A stretch of DNA of 47,369 nucleotides from contig LBUA01000003.1 in the NCBI GenBank assembly GCA_000992345.1, forward strand, positions 1 through 47,369. Reading direction: 5' to 3'. This document shows, piece by piece, positions 32,936 through 41,808 of this stretch. The position numbers and the translations under genes are program-made. Below the pieces are notes generated by a model. The model was not told the origin of the DNA, ran no database searches, and worked only from the letters and a program-made list of their open reading frames with translations. This DNA comes from Parcubacteria group bacterium GW2011_GWD2_38_12 (GTDB taxonomy: Bacteria > Patescibacteriota > Minisyncoccia > GWC2-36-17). Each line of letters opens with the position of its first letter. Position 1 is the stretch's first letter.

Positions 32936-33898
32936 ATGAAAAAAGCATTAGTTGCCGGAGCGGGCGGTTTTATAGGTAGTCATTTAGTCAGAAGATTAAA
33001 AAAAGAAGGTTATTGGGTAAGGGGTGTAGATTTAAAAAAACCGGAATTTAGTATAACAGAAGCCGATGAATTTATCGTTGGCGATCTGCGGGATTTTGGA
33101 GTTTGCAGAAGTGTTTTAGACCAGCCATTTAATGAAGTTTATCAATTGGCTGCCGATATGGGTGGCGCAGGATATATTTTTACCGGAGAGCATGATGCCG
33201 ATGTGATGCATAATTCTGCTACGATTAATTTAAATATGGTTGACCTTGCAAACAAGCATAAAGTTGGCAAGATTTTTTATTCATCTTCGGCTTGTATGTA
33301 CCCTGCATACAATCAAGAGGATCCAGATAATCCGAATTGTTCGGAAGACTCTGCTTATCCCGCGGCACCCGATAGCGAATATGGCTGGGAAAAACTTTTC
33401 AGCGAGCGTCTTTATTTAAGTTATAGCAGAAATTACGGTTTAAATGTTCGCATTGCCAGATTTCATAATATTTTTGGACCGGAAGGAACTTATGTTGGCG
33501 GAAAAGAAAAGGCGCCGGCTGCGATTTGCAGGAAAGTGGCAGAAGCCAAAGATAAAGGATTTATAGAAATATGGGGGGACGGCAATCAAACCAGGTCATT
33601 TTTATATATTGATGAATGCCTAGAAGGAGTAAGAAGACTTATGGAATCAGATTTTATCGGGCCGGTCAATATCGGGTCAGATGAGATGGTGAGTATAAAT
33701 AAACTGGCGCAAATTACCATGGAGGTAGCTGGTAAAAATTTAGAGATAAATCATATTCCTGGACCATTGGGAGTCAGGGGGAGAAATTCAGACAATACTT
33801 TGATTAAAGAAAAATTAGATTGGTCTCCGTCACTGCCATTAAAAGAAGGAATTAAAAAAACTTATGAGTGGATTTCTTTACGCGTAAATAATACTTAG
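32936..33898 (+). CDS. GDP-mannose 3,5-epimerase-like NAD-dependent epimerase
   Basis: Start at ATG 32936 before KKALVAGAGGFIGSHLV (Rossmann G-x-x-G-x-x-G at 8-14). 320 residues, extended SDR family. Motifs specific to GDP-mannose 3,5-epimerases are present: A-D-M-G-G-A-G, S-S-S-A-C-M-Y-P (catalytic Cys region, about 113-120), Y-G-W-E-K (Tyr-x3-Lys) and R-F-H-N-I-F-G-P-E-G-T with G-G-K-E-K-A-P-A-A-I-C-R-K. That enzyme turns GDP-D-mannose into GDP-L-galactose or gulose. First gene of the long operon; supplies a sugar donor. Another C3/C5 epimerase substrate is possible. Confidence 0.85.
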   Translation: MKKALVAGAGGFIGSHLVRRLKKEGYWVRGVDLKKPEFSITEADEFIVGDLRDFGVCRSVLDQPFNEVYQLAADMGGAGYIFTGEHDADVMHNSATINLNMVDLANKHKVGKIFYSSSACMYPAYNQEDPDNPNCSEDSAYPAAPDSEYGWEKLFSERLYLSYSRNYGLNVRIARFHNIFGPEGTYVGGKEKAPAAICRKVAEAKDKGFIEIWGDGNQTRSFLYIDECLEGVRRLMESDFIGPVNIGSDEMVSINKLAQITMEVAGKNLEINHIPGPLGVRGRNSDNTLIKEKLDWSPSLPLKEGIKKTYEWISLRVNNT

Positions 33899-33900
33899 TT

Positions 33901-35241
33901 ATGAATAAGATTAAAAAAATATCTGTCGTCGGACTTGGAAAACTCGGATCTTGTTTGGCCGCATCTCTAGCCTATAGAGGATTTGATGTAATAGGATTTG
34001 ATATTAATAATAATTTTGTCAATTCAATAAATAATGGCATAACTCCCGTTGACGAGCCACGATTGCAAGAATTGATTAATAAATCAAAAAAAAGATTAAA
34101 AGCCACGATGAATCCGGAAGATATAATAAATAACTCTCAAGCCACATTTATTATAGTGCCCACTCCTTCTACGAAACGAGGTGATTTTTCTGATAAATAT
34201 ATTCAAGATTCTTTAATATCGTTGGCGCCATTTTTAAAAAATAAAAAAGAACATCATATCTTTGTAATAACATCTACTGTTTCTCCCGGTACGACGGAAA
34301 AAAATCTTATACCCTTAATAGAGAAGTTGTCAGGCAAAAAATTAAATAAAGATTTCAGTGTTTGTTATAACCCCGAATTTATTGCGCTTGGCGATGTTGT
34401 AAACGGTCTTTTGAGACCAGATTTAGTATTAATAGGAGAAAGCAGTAAGAATGTCGGCGATATATTAGAAAAAGTTTATAAAAAGTTTTGTGAAAATAAT
34501 CCTGTTATAGCAAAAATGTCTCTTGTGAGCGCGGAAATCTCTAAAATAGCGTTAAACTCATATGTTACTATGAAAATCAGTTTTACCAACACTCTCGGCA
34601 ATATTTGTGAGAAGATACCCGGAGCGAATGTTGATGATGTGACACGAGCGCTTGGCGCGGACAAAAGGATTTCCCCGTATTATTTGAAAGCAGGCCTTGC
34701 TTATGGTGGCCCATGTTTTCCGAGAGATAATAGAGCTTTTGATTTTTTCGCGAAAAATCACGGCATAGACGCTAAATTGGCAAAAGCCACAGATCGCGTA
34801 AATGAATTTCAGATAGAAAACAAATTTAAAAAAATAAAGAATATTTTAAAAATTCATAAATTTAATTCTATTTCCATTTTGGGTCTTGCTTATAAAATAA
34901 AAACTCCGGTGATTGAAGAATCTCCAGCCGTGAAATTGATAAATTATATTTTGACCAATCACAAAAAAACGAAAATTTGCATTTATGATCCCTTGGCGAT
35001 TAAAAGTGCAAAATCTGTTTTCTCCAGAAAAATATACTACGCCTCATCAATGGAAAAATGTCTTAACTTTTCCCCATTATGGGTTATAGCGACGCCGGAA
35101 CCGGAATTTAAAAATATAAGCGACAAGCATATTAAACACAATCCTACTGTTATCGTCGATTCTTGGGGTATAATAGACGAATCTAATTTCAAAAAGGACA
35201 TAAAATATATCAGGATCGGGAAACACAATGAATACAATTGA
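33901..35241 (+). CDS. UDP-glucose/GDP-mannose dehydrogenase family protein
   Basis: 446 residues. NAD-binding SVVGLGKLGSCLAASLA at the N-terminus, then the T-P-S-T region, C-Y-N-P-E-F-I-A-L-G and the catalytic Cys in Y-G-G-P-C-F-P-R-D (about 264-271). A C-terminal UDP-binding domain with I-L-G-L-A-Y-K follows. The usual product is a uronic acid donor such as UDP-glucuronate. The I-A-L-G-D-V and S-Y-V-T-M-K-I-S-F variants match the less characterised branch often labelled nucleotide sugar dehydrogenase, so the sugar is not fixed. Two bp from the epimerase; overlaps the next gene by 14 bp. Confidence 0.88.
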   Translation: MNKIKKISVVGLGKLGSCLAASLAYRGFDVIGFDINNNFVNSINNGITPVDEPRLQELINKSKKRLKATMNPEDIINNSQATFIIVPTPSTKRGDFSDKYIQDSLISLAPFLKNKKEHHIFVITSTVSPGTTEKNLIPLIEKLSGKKLNKDFSVCYNPEFIALGDVVNGLLRPDLVLIGESSKNVGDILEKVYKKFCENNPVIAKMSLVSAEISKIALNSYVTMKISFTNTLGNICEKIPGANVDDVTRALGADKRISPYYLKAGLAYGGPCFPRDNRAFDFFAKNHGIDAKLAKATDRVNEFQIENKFKKIKNILKIHKFNSISILGLAYKIKTPVIEESPAVKLINYILTNHKKTKICIYDPLAIKSAKSVFSRKIYYASSMEKCLNFSPLWVIATPEPEFKNISDKHIKHNPTVIVDSWGIIDESNFKKDIKYIRIGKHNEYN

Positions 35242-36040
35242 AAATGTTAAAAATTATTGGAATGGGAGGCCATGCAATATCAGACATTCCACAAAAGAAA
35301 TAGGTACTAAAGAATATTTTAATGAAGTGGAAGCGAGAAAGTATTTTGTTGAGCCGCATATACTTGATTTTGCACAATTTGACAGATGGAAAGATAAAAA
35401 TGTTTTAGAAATTGGCTGTGGTATCGGCACGGCTACAATCGGTTTTGCCCGCGCTGGCGCGGATGTAACGGCGGTTGATTTGTCTGAAAAGTCATTAAAA
35501 ATGGCTAAAAAAAGAGCGAATATATACGGGTTTAAAAATATAAAATTTTATACTGCTAATGCGGAAGAACTTTCAAAAACAGTGCCGGTGGAGAAATACG
35601 ATTTAATTTATTCTTTTGGCGTAATTCATCACACTCCTCATCCGGAAAAAGTATTTGAGGAAATTAAAAAATATTGCAAACCGGAAACGGAAATAAGAAT
35701 AATGCTTTATTCCAAATGGTGCTGGAAAGTATTCTGGATAATTTTTACCTACGGCAAAGGCAGATTTTGGCAAATAAATAAATTGGTTCCGAGATATTCC
35801 GAGGCGCAAACCGGCAGTCCGATTACATATATTTATTCATTTTGGGATATTCGTAAGTTGATGAAAGATTTTAATATTATGAATATATACAAAGATCATA
35901 TTTTCCCGTATGTTATAGGAAAATACGTAAAATACGAATATCAATATGTTTGGTATTTCAGGTGGATGCCAAAGTTTTTATTTAGATGGTTGGAAAGACA
36001 TTTTGGTTGGCACACCATGATTATTGCAAAATTAAAATAA
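35228..36040 (+). CDS. Class I SAM-dependent methyltransferase
   Basis: 270 residues. SAM motif I V-L-E-I-G-C-G-I-G-T-A (about 58-68), acidic V-D-L-S (about 82-85) and F-G-V-I-H-H-T-P-H-P (about 130-139) are in standard order. The N-terminal Y-W-N-x-R-P-C-N-I-R and long aromatic C-terminus occur in UbiE/COQ5-like enzymes of glycan loci. Starts inside the end of the dehydrogenase gene (14-bp overlap), implying coupling. Likely methylates a sugar or lipid intermediate; not provable from sequence. Confidence 0.85.
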   Translation: MNTIENVKNYWNGRPCNIRHSTKEIGTKEYFNEVEARKYFVEPHILDFAQFDRWKDKNVLEIGCGIGTATIGFARAGADVTAVDLSEKSLKMAKKRANIYGFKNIKFYTANAEELSKTVPVEKYDLIYSFGVIHHTPHPEKVFEEIKKYCKPETEIRIMLYSKWCWKVFWIIFTYGKGRFWQINKLVPRYSEAQTGSPITYIYSFWDIRKLMKDFNIMNIYKDHIFPYVIGKYVKYEYQYVWYFRWMPKFLFRWLERHFGWHTMIIAKLK

Positions 36041-36043
36041 CCT

Positions 36044-36406
36044 ATGAATCCGTATATTCTTGTTTTAATATCTATAATATTATCATCTCTGGGCCAAATT
36101 CTTCTCAAGATAGGGGCTAATTCATTCACGGAAATACGTCTTTCCGCCGACAATTTTACCGTTATTATTTATAAAATGATAAAAAATCCTTCAATGATAC
36201 TTGGGGTTATTGTTTTTGCTACAAGTTTTTTTATTTGGATACTTTCTTTGTCAAAATTAAAACTCAATATTGCGTATCCGCTTACAAGCGCAACATTTGT
36301 TTTGGTTAGTTTTATGTCTGTTTTTATTTTGCATGAGCCATTTTCTTTTTATCAAATTATTGGTATTTGTTTTATTATTATCGGAATTGTTATTTTATTT
36401 CAATAA
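36044..36406 (+). CDS. EamA/SMR-like four-helix transporter, possible lipid-linked sugar flippase
   Basis: 120 residues with four transmembrane helices. N-terminal I-I-L-S-S-L-G-Q-I-L-L-K-I-G and the pattern L-K-L-N-I-A-Y-P-L-T-S-A-T-F-V-L-V with F-I-L-H-E-P-F fit single-domain EamA/SMR-type proteins such as ArnE/ArnF, which flip undecaprenyl-phosphate-aminoarabinose as dimers. It lies two genes before a polyprenyl-phosphate glycosyltransferase, which supports a flippase role. Only one such subunit gene is seen, so it would be a homodimer. A drug exporter is the alternative. Confidence 0.75.
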   Translation: MNPYILVLISIILSSLGQILLKIGANSFTEIRLSADNFTVIIYKMIKNPSMILGVIVFATSFFIWILSLSKLKLNIAYPLTSATFVLVSFMSVFILHEPFSFYQIIGICFIIIGIVILFQ

Positions 36407-36412
36407 CTTTAA

Positions 36413-36913
36413 ATGAACGAACGAGATTTTCCCAAAATAAATCTTATTTCTCCCGTTTTATGGTTTCGCTATTTTGTGCGTTTTTTTGCAAGTTTTATTC
36501 CACCATCTTTTTTAAAGAATTTTTTTTATAGAATAACAGGAATAAAAATTGGTCGAAATGTATTTATTGGAGAGAGTGTTTATTTTATAGATGGTTTCAA
36601 AGGTGGTCTTATTGATTTAAAAGATGGAGCGGTATTGTCTCCCAAGGTTGTCGTAGTGGCAATGGCGGTTCCGGCAGAATCATTTATTGGTAAAAAATAT
36701 TATGTTACAAAAACTGCTAAAGTTACCATAGGAGAGGGGTCTTGGATTGGGGTTGGCGCGGTAGTTTTACCATCTGTTGTAATTGGTGACGGGTCTATTA
36801 TTGGAGCAAATGCCGTTGTTAATGGTCCGGTCAGATCACTTGAAATGTGGGCAGGAGTGCCGGCGAAATATATTAAAAAGGTAGAAGATTATGGATTAAG
36901 AGATAAAAACTAA
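36413..36913 (+). CDS. Left-handed beta-helix acyltransferase (WbbJ-like)
   Basis: 166 residues. Hexapeptide repeats I-G-R-N-V-F-I-G, V-T-I-G-E-G-S-W-I-G-V-G-A-V-V-L-P-S-V-V-I-G-D-G and S-I-I-G-A-N-A-V-V form the left-handed helix. M-W-A-G-V-P-A-K-Y-I-K-K is the characteristic C-terminal end of sugar O-acetyltransferases. The N-terminal 45 residues are hydrophobic and basic, perhaps a membrane contact. Probably O-acetylates a sugar of the glycan. The usual catalytic His in the middle repeats is not obvious, so activity is less certain. Confidence 0.82.
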   Translation: MNERDFPKINLISPVLWFRYFVRFFASFIPPSFLKNFFYRITGIKIGRNVFIGESVYFIDGFKGGLIDLKDGAVLSPKVVVVAMAVPAESFIGKKYYVTKTAKVTIGEGSWIGVGAVVLPSVVIGDGSIIGANAVVNGPVRSLEMWAGVPAKYIKKVEDYGLRDKN

Positions 36914-36916
36914 AAT

Positions 36917-37870
36917 ATGAAAAATAAATTAATTTCAATTGTTTTACCTCTTCATAATGAGGAAGGAAATATTAATGAGCTGTATCAGCGCCTTATTAGA
37001 ACGCTTAATACAGAAAAAAAATATGACTTTGAAATAATTTTTGTAAATGATGGCAGTATTGATTCCTCTCTTAAATTGGTGAAAGATTTGTCGTTGCGTG
37101 ATAATCGAGTTAAATATATTTCATTATCTAGGAATTTTGGGCATCAAGCGGCGTTAACTGCTGGCTTAACATATGCAAAAGGCGATGCAATTATTATGAT
37201 AGATGCTGATCTTCAACATCCTCCGGAATTAATTACTGAATTAATCACCTGTTGGGAGGATGGTTATCAAGTAGTTTACACAGTTAGAGATGAAACAAAA
37301 GATATTTCATTTTTTAAGAAGATCACGGCAAATATTTTTTATAGATTAATAAATTTAGTATCGCAAGTAAAAATAGATCCGAATAGTTCTGATTTTAGGC
37401 TTATCGATTCCAAAATCTGCGATATAATTAGGCAAAATCCCGAAAGAGAACGATTTTATCGAGGCTTGATCCCATGGATTGGTTTTCGTCAAAAATCCAT
37501 AAGATTCTGTGCTGATTCTCGATTCTCCGGTAAAACCTCATATACATTATCTAAGATGTTAAGATTTGCAATTAGTGGCATCCTTTCCTTTTCTTTCGTC
37601 CCTCTCTTGGTAATTATTGGATTGTCTATTTTTTTGGCGATTGCTTCAATAATTTATATCCTATTTGTTTTTTATCAGAAATTTATTTCTGGTCAGGCTA
37701 TTCCCGGTCAGGCATCTGTACTTATTGCGATATTAATTATAGGTAGTGTTCAGCTTCTTGCTATTTCAATTACTGCTATATATTCATATAAAACGTATCA
37801 TGAAGCTAAGAGGCGGCCGATTTATATAGTCGACGAAACCAAGGGATTTAACGATGAGCCAAAATCATAA
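36917..37870 (+). CDS. Polyprenyl-phosphate glycosyltransferase (GT2, GtrB/ArnC-like)
   Basis: 317 residues. GT2 domain with S-I-V-L-P-L-H-N-E-E-G-N, F-V-N-D-G-S-I-D-S-S, S-L-S-R-N-F-G-H-Q-A-A-L-T-A-G and the metal-binding D-A-D-L-Q-H-P-P-E, followed by two C-terminal transmembrane helices (about 215-245, 260-290). This is the layout of enzymes that move a sugar from a nucleotide to undecaprenyl phosphate. Its stop overlaps the deacetylase start by one base (TAATG), tying both steps together. Confidence 0.92.
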   Translation: MKNKLISIVLPLHNEEGNINELYQRLIRTLNTEKKYDFEIIFVNDGSIDSSLKLVKDLSLRDNRVKYISLSRNFGHQAALTAGLTYAKGDAIIMIDADLQHPPELITELITCWEDGYQVVYTVRDETKDISFFKKITANIFYRLINLVSQVKIDPNSSDFRLIDSKICDIIRQNPERERFYRGLIPWIGFRQKSIRFCADSRFSGKTSYTLSKMLRFAISGILSFSFVPLLVIIGLSIFLAIASIIYILFVFYQKFISGQAIPGQASVLIAILIIGSVQLLAISITAIYSYKTYHEAKRRPIYIVDETKGFNDEPKS

Positions 37871-38694
37871 TGAATCATATAATTATTAATGCCGATGATC
37901 TCGGGCTAACTAATAGTGTCAATAAAGGAATATTTGAAGCAATTGATGCAGGCGTGGTCAGTGATGTATCCCTTTTGGCTGTAGGCGATGGATATGACGA
38001 CGCAGTAAAAGGTCTTCTAGAGAGAAATATCAAAACAATAGGATTGCATTTTTGTATAGTTGATAAAGAAAAGCCATTAAGTTTACCAAGCGAAGCATCA
38101 TTGATCTGTGAGAACGACGGGAGTTTTTTTACTAATCGAAATAGGATATTTGCGAAAATTCTTTTCAAGAAAGATGAAACATTGAAATTTATTAAAAGAG
38201 AACTTGAGTTACAAATAAAAAAAATAAAAAATTCAGGATTTAAAATAACCCATTTTGATTCTCACCAGCACGTTCATCTTTTTCCCGGGATTGCCGACAT
38301 TTTTGTTGAAACATGTTATCGTCATAATATCCCATTTATGAGACTTCCGAAAACACTCTCCCTAAGGAGTCCGTTGACGGGGTTTGCGGTGGGAATTTTT
38401 GCATGGCGACTTGAAAGGTTGCTTAAAAAATATAATATTAAGTTTGTGCCTTTTTGCGGTTTTGAATATAGCGGTTGTCTTACGGAAGAAAAATTAAGAA
38501 AAATTTTAATCCAAGCAAAACAAAAATTTGCGTCAGAGTTTATGGTGCATCCCGGAAAAAATGATAATTATACTCAAGAGAAATACGCGCACTGGAATTA
38601 TGATTGGAGCTCGGAATTGTCCTTATTATTAAATAACAAACATTTAATTAATGATTTAAGTCTTAAGTTAATAAATTTTGAATACTTGCTCTAG
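37870..38694 (+). CDS. YdjC/ChbG-family carbohydrate deacetylase
   Basis: 274 residues. Metal and active-site segments: I-N-A-D-D-L-G (6-12; catalytic Asp), G-L-H-F-C (about 58-62), T-H-F-D-S-H-Q-H-V-H (about 131-140; His ligands) and M-V-H-P-G (about 225-229). ChbG removes N-acetyl groups from chito-oligosaccharides; the related HpnK deacetylates a GlcNAc-lipid in hopanoid-producing bacteria. Coupled to the polyprenyl-phosphate glycosyltransferase, so the substrate is probably a lipid-linked N-acetyl sugar. Confidence 0.88.
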   Translation: MNHIIINADDLGLTNSVNKGIFEAIDAGVVSDVSLLAVGDGYDDAVKGLLERNIKTIGLHFCIVDKEKPLSLPSEASLICENDGSFFTNRNRIFAKILFKKDETLKFIKRELELQIKKIKNSGFKITHFDSHQHVHLFPGIADIFVETCYRHNIPFMRLPKTLSLRSPLTGFAVGIFAWRLERLLKKYNIKFVPFCGFEYSGCLTEEKLRKILIQAKQKFASEFMVHPGKNDNYTQEKYAHWNYDWSSELSLLLNNKHLINDLSLKLINFEYLL

Positions 38695-38704
38695 AAAATA
38701 AATC

Positions 38705-39556
38705 ATGAATTGCCCTAATTGCAACAGTCAAAAAAATAAAATTCGTTTTTCTTTAGATACATACAAAATTGTCAAATGCTTAAATTGCGGAGTGTTTTAT
38801 AATCGCGATTTCCCAGAAAAAGAAGATTTAAAAGAAACATTTTCAGAAAAATATTATTCAGATATTCAAAAAGAAGCGTTTTCTTATATAAAAGAACAAA
38901 GGAATGAAGATGTCAGCTGGGATATTTACAGGCTTGGACTTGATTATATAGAGAAAAATAGCGGGAAGGGATATTTGCTTGATGTCGGCTGCGCTTTTGG
39001 TTCTTTTTTGAAATTTGCCTCTAATAGAGGTTGGCGCGTTGGAGGCGTAGAAATCTCCGAATATTCCTCTTCTTATGCAAGAGATGTCCGCGGTTTTAAT
39101 GTGCTTACGGGAAATTTATTAAATTTACCAGCCCAAAATGAGCAATTTGATGTGGTTACTTTTTGGGATTCGATTGAGCATATGAGGGAAGTAAGACAAA
39201 ATATTGAAAAAGCTTCTGCCATTTTAAAGCCGAAGGGGTATATTGTTATCACAACAGATAATTTTAATGGATTTCTTTCATTTGTGGCCTCGTTGTTTTA
39301 TTATGCTTCTTTTACATTTCTCAAATACCCAATAAGAAAATTTTTTATTCCATATAATAGTTGTTATTTGACGCATAGCAAACTTAAAACTATATTGAGC
39401 CAAGTGGGGCTGAAAGAGGTGTACTATAGGGGGATAGATTATCCATTAAGTAAAATTAAACTTAATTTTTTTGAGCGAGTAATTCTTGGTATTTTATATA
39501 AAATTGGCGACTTATTGAATATGAACAGCCAGTTTATTATAATTGCGCAGAAATAA
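38705..39556 (+). CDS. SAM methyltransferase with N-terminal zinc ribbon
   Basis: 283 residues. N-terminal C3-x2-C6 and C25-x2-C28 (MNCPNCNS, VKCLNCG) form a zinc ribbon. The class I methyltransferase core has L-L-D-V-G-C-A-F-G-S-F (about 92-102) and V-T-F-W-D-S-I-E-H-M (about 151-160). This combination (methyltransf_23 type) is frequent in polysaccharide loci, where such enzymes act on sugars or glycosyl carriers. A hydrophobic stretch near 200 may touch the membrane. Ten bp after the deacetylase. Confidence 0.85.
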   Translation: MNCPNCNSQKNKIRFSLDTYKIVKCLNCGVFYNRDFPEKEDLKETFSEKYYSDIQKEAFSYIKEQRNEDVSWDIYRLGLDYIEKNSGKGYLLDVGCAFGSFLKFASNRGWRVGGVEISEYSSSYARDVRGFNVLTGNLLNLPAQNEQFDVVTFWDSIEHMREVRQNIEKASAILKPKGYIVITTDNFNGFLSFVASLFYYASFTFLKYPIRKFFIPYNSCYLTHSKLKTILSQVGLKEVYYRGIDYPLSKIKLNFFERVILGILYKIGDLLNMNSQFIIIAQK

Positions 39557-39558
39557 AT

Positions 39559-41808
39559 ATGTTTTCTTTAAGAACAAAATTAAATATTGCTCTGGCGTTT
39601 TTGACAAAAAACAGGCCTTTTTATATCCAGTATTATATTACCCCTTCTTGTAATCTAAATTGTCGTATGTGTAATATTGTTGAATCCAACTTTGATCTTC
39701 GGGCAGTTGATTTGAAAACTGTTGAAAAAATTGCCGCTAATCTCAGTAAAATTGGTGCTGGAGTTGTTCTCCTCACTGGCGGCGAACCGTTTCTTAGAAA
39801 AGATTTGCCGGAAATGATAGATATTTTTACTAAATACGGTTTGAACCCCAGACTTCAGACCGCAGGCCTGCTAACTAAGCGAGAACAGTTGGAAGCATGT
39901 GCCAGAGCAGGGGCAAAAGATATAAACATTAGTCTAGATTCTCTTATTCCTGAAAAACAAGAATATATTAATGGCAGTATTCCTAATTCTTGGCATCGCG
40001 CGATAGAAACGATTGTAAACGCAAATGACGTTTTCCAAAATCCCGATAGAATATGCGCTTTTGGGACTGTGCTTTCAAAATATAATTATATGGAGATTCC
40101 GGCTATCATTGAGCTTGCGACATTTCTTGGTTGGTATGAATCTTTGGTCCCCGTACATATTACATCCCTTGAATCTCCGATGAATTTTCGCGGCACAGAT
40201 AAAGATTTTAAATTTTATTTTCCTGACGATAAAGCCGCACTTGTTGAATTGAAAGAAAAAATAATTAAAATGAAACAGGGAGGATATAATATTTTTGATA
40301 GTGATGCTTATCTTAAATCTGTTTTTTATTTTCTTGAAAATAATCATCCGACATGGAGAAAAAATAATGTTTGTGATAGTCCCAATTTATATTTTGCCAT
40401 TTTACCGAATGGTGATTTTGCCCCTTGTTGCGATCATAGATTTCAAGGAAAATTATCTGTAGCTGATAAAGATTTTCCAGCACTCTATAATTCTCCAGAG
40501 TTTAGATCGTCGGTATATAAAACCACTTCTTCGTGTGGAGGATGTAATTTTGGAAGCTATCCGGAAGTTACTTTAAGCGTTCGCGATCCAAGAGCATTTT
40601 TAAGTCGCGTAAAGATGGTTTTATTTTCTAAAAATAAAAAGATTCCAAAAAGAACATTGCCCGAAGTTTATGAATTTATAGAACATCTCCGCAAAAAGTA
40701 TAGGATTGCTCCTTTTGAGCCGCCATCAAAATCAAAAGAAGTCGCATGCAGTCAACGTTATGGATATTCTGAAAAATCTTCTCGTAAAATATCTCCTAAA
40801 ATTTTGCAAGAAAATAATCAAGATAAGCCCGAATTCAAAGTATTAGTTACCGGTGCAAATGGTTTTGTTGGCGGGGCAATTGTTGAGGCGTTGCTTAAAA
40901 TGCCCGAAATATCCGTAATCGCGACTGTCAAAAAGTCTAATGCAGAATTAATGTCTTTAGCAAATAAAAATAACAGTCTTTTAATTATAGAAGGCGTTGA
41001 TTTGACTGATAAAAAAATGCTTTCAAGAATTCCATCAGGTATTACTCATGTGGTGCATGCCGCCGCGCTTGCGCGCTTTAAAGGGGCGCAAAAAGAAGAA
41101 CTTTATCGGAATAATGTTGACTCTACGGAAAATCTATTAAATTATTTCAAGGAAACTTCACGAAATACTTTCAAAAGATTTATTTTTATTAGCACTATTG
41201 GCGTTCATGACAGACCATTAATTTATGATAAAAAAATATTAATTAAGGAAGATTCCCCATTTAAGCCAAAAAGTGACTATGGAAAATCAAAATTAAAAGG
41301 GGAGAGAATGGTGCGTCTTAGCGGATTGCCGCATATAACTATCAGACTTGGCTGGGTATATGGTCCAAAAATGAGGGAAAATTCTCACATAAGAGCGTTT
41401 TTTGCAATATGCAAGAAAAAAAGTATTATATCGCGATTTGATTTTCCTGGCAGAATTAGTCTGGCTTATATTGACGATGTCGCAGAAGCTATTAAAGATT
41501 TGATTTTTAGGGAAAATCTTTCGCATAACACATATCTTATGGCAAGCGATGAGACCATTTCAATAGGGGATATTTTTAGAATATTTCGTCAAAAACTTGG
41601 ATATAGTGGAAAAATGATCTCTTTTCCCAACACCGCGCGACGCATACTTAATGTAGTGACTCCAATTTTTCCTATGGAAATAAGATCGCTTTTTGAAAAT
41701 TATCTTGTATGTAATGTAGATAATCTTAAATCTGAAGAAATTCAACTTAAGACCCTGTTCTCAAGGGGAATTGATCAATGTTTTGAAAGTTGGTTTAAAA
41801 AAATATGA
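39559..41808 (+). CDS. Radical SAM/SPASM-like enzyme fused to an NAD-dependent epimerase
   Basis: 749 residues. Domain 1 (about 20-330) is a radical SAM protein with C31-x3-C35-x2-C38, V-L-L-T-G-G-E-P-F and S-L-D-S. Late cysteines near 272, 289-290 and 325-328 (CDSPN, PCCDH, SSCGGC) are of the kind that hold an auxiliary cluster. After a linker rich in Lys/Ser (about 340-425), domain 2 is an extended SDR: V-L-V-T-G-A-N-G-F-V-G-G (about 428-439), F-I-S-T-I-G and the Y-G-K-S-K catalytic pair (about 575). No stop or frameshift separates them. Nearest relatives of part 1 look like HpnH/MoaA-type enzymes. Overlaps the next gene by 4 bp. Confidence 0.85.
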   Translation: MFSLRTKLNIALAFLTKNRPFYIQYYITPSCNLNCRMCNIVESNFDLRAVDLKTVEKIAANLSKIGAGVVLLTGGEPFLRKDLPEMIDIFTKYGLNPRLQTAGLLTKREQLEACARAGAKDINISLDSLIPEKQEYINGSIPNSWHRAIETIVNANDVFQNPDRICAFGTVLSKYNYMEIPAIIELATFLGWYESLVPVHITSLESPMNFRGTDKDFKFYFPDDKAALVELKEKIIKMKQGGYNIFDSDAYLKSVFYFLENNHPTWRKNNVCDSPNLYFAILPNGDFAPCCDHRFQGKLSVADKDFPALYNSPEFRSSVYKTTSSCGGCNFGSYPEVTLSVRDPRAFLSRVKMVLFSKNKKIPKRTLPEVYEFIEHLRKKYRIAPFEPPSKSKEVACSQRYGYSEKSSRKISPKILQENNQDKPEFKVLVTGANGFVGGAIVEALLKMPEISVIATVKKSNAELMSLANKNNSLLIIEGVDLTDKKMLSRIPSGITHVVHAAALARFKGAQKEELYRNNVDSTENLLNYFKETSRNTFKRFIFISTIGVHDRPLIYDKKILIKEDSPFKPKSDYGKSKLKGERMVRLSGLPHITIRLGWVYGPKMRENSHIRAFFAICKKKSIISRFDFPGRISLAYIDDVAEAIKDLIFRENLSHNTYLMASDETISIGDIFRIFRQKLGYSGKMISFPNTARRILNVVTPIFPMEIRSLFENYLVCNVDNLKSEEIQLKTLFSRGIDQCFESWFKKI

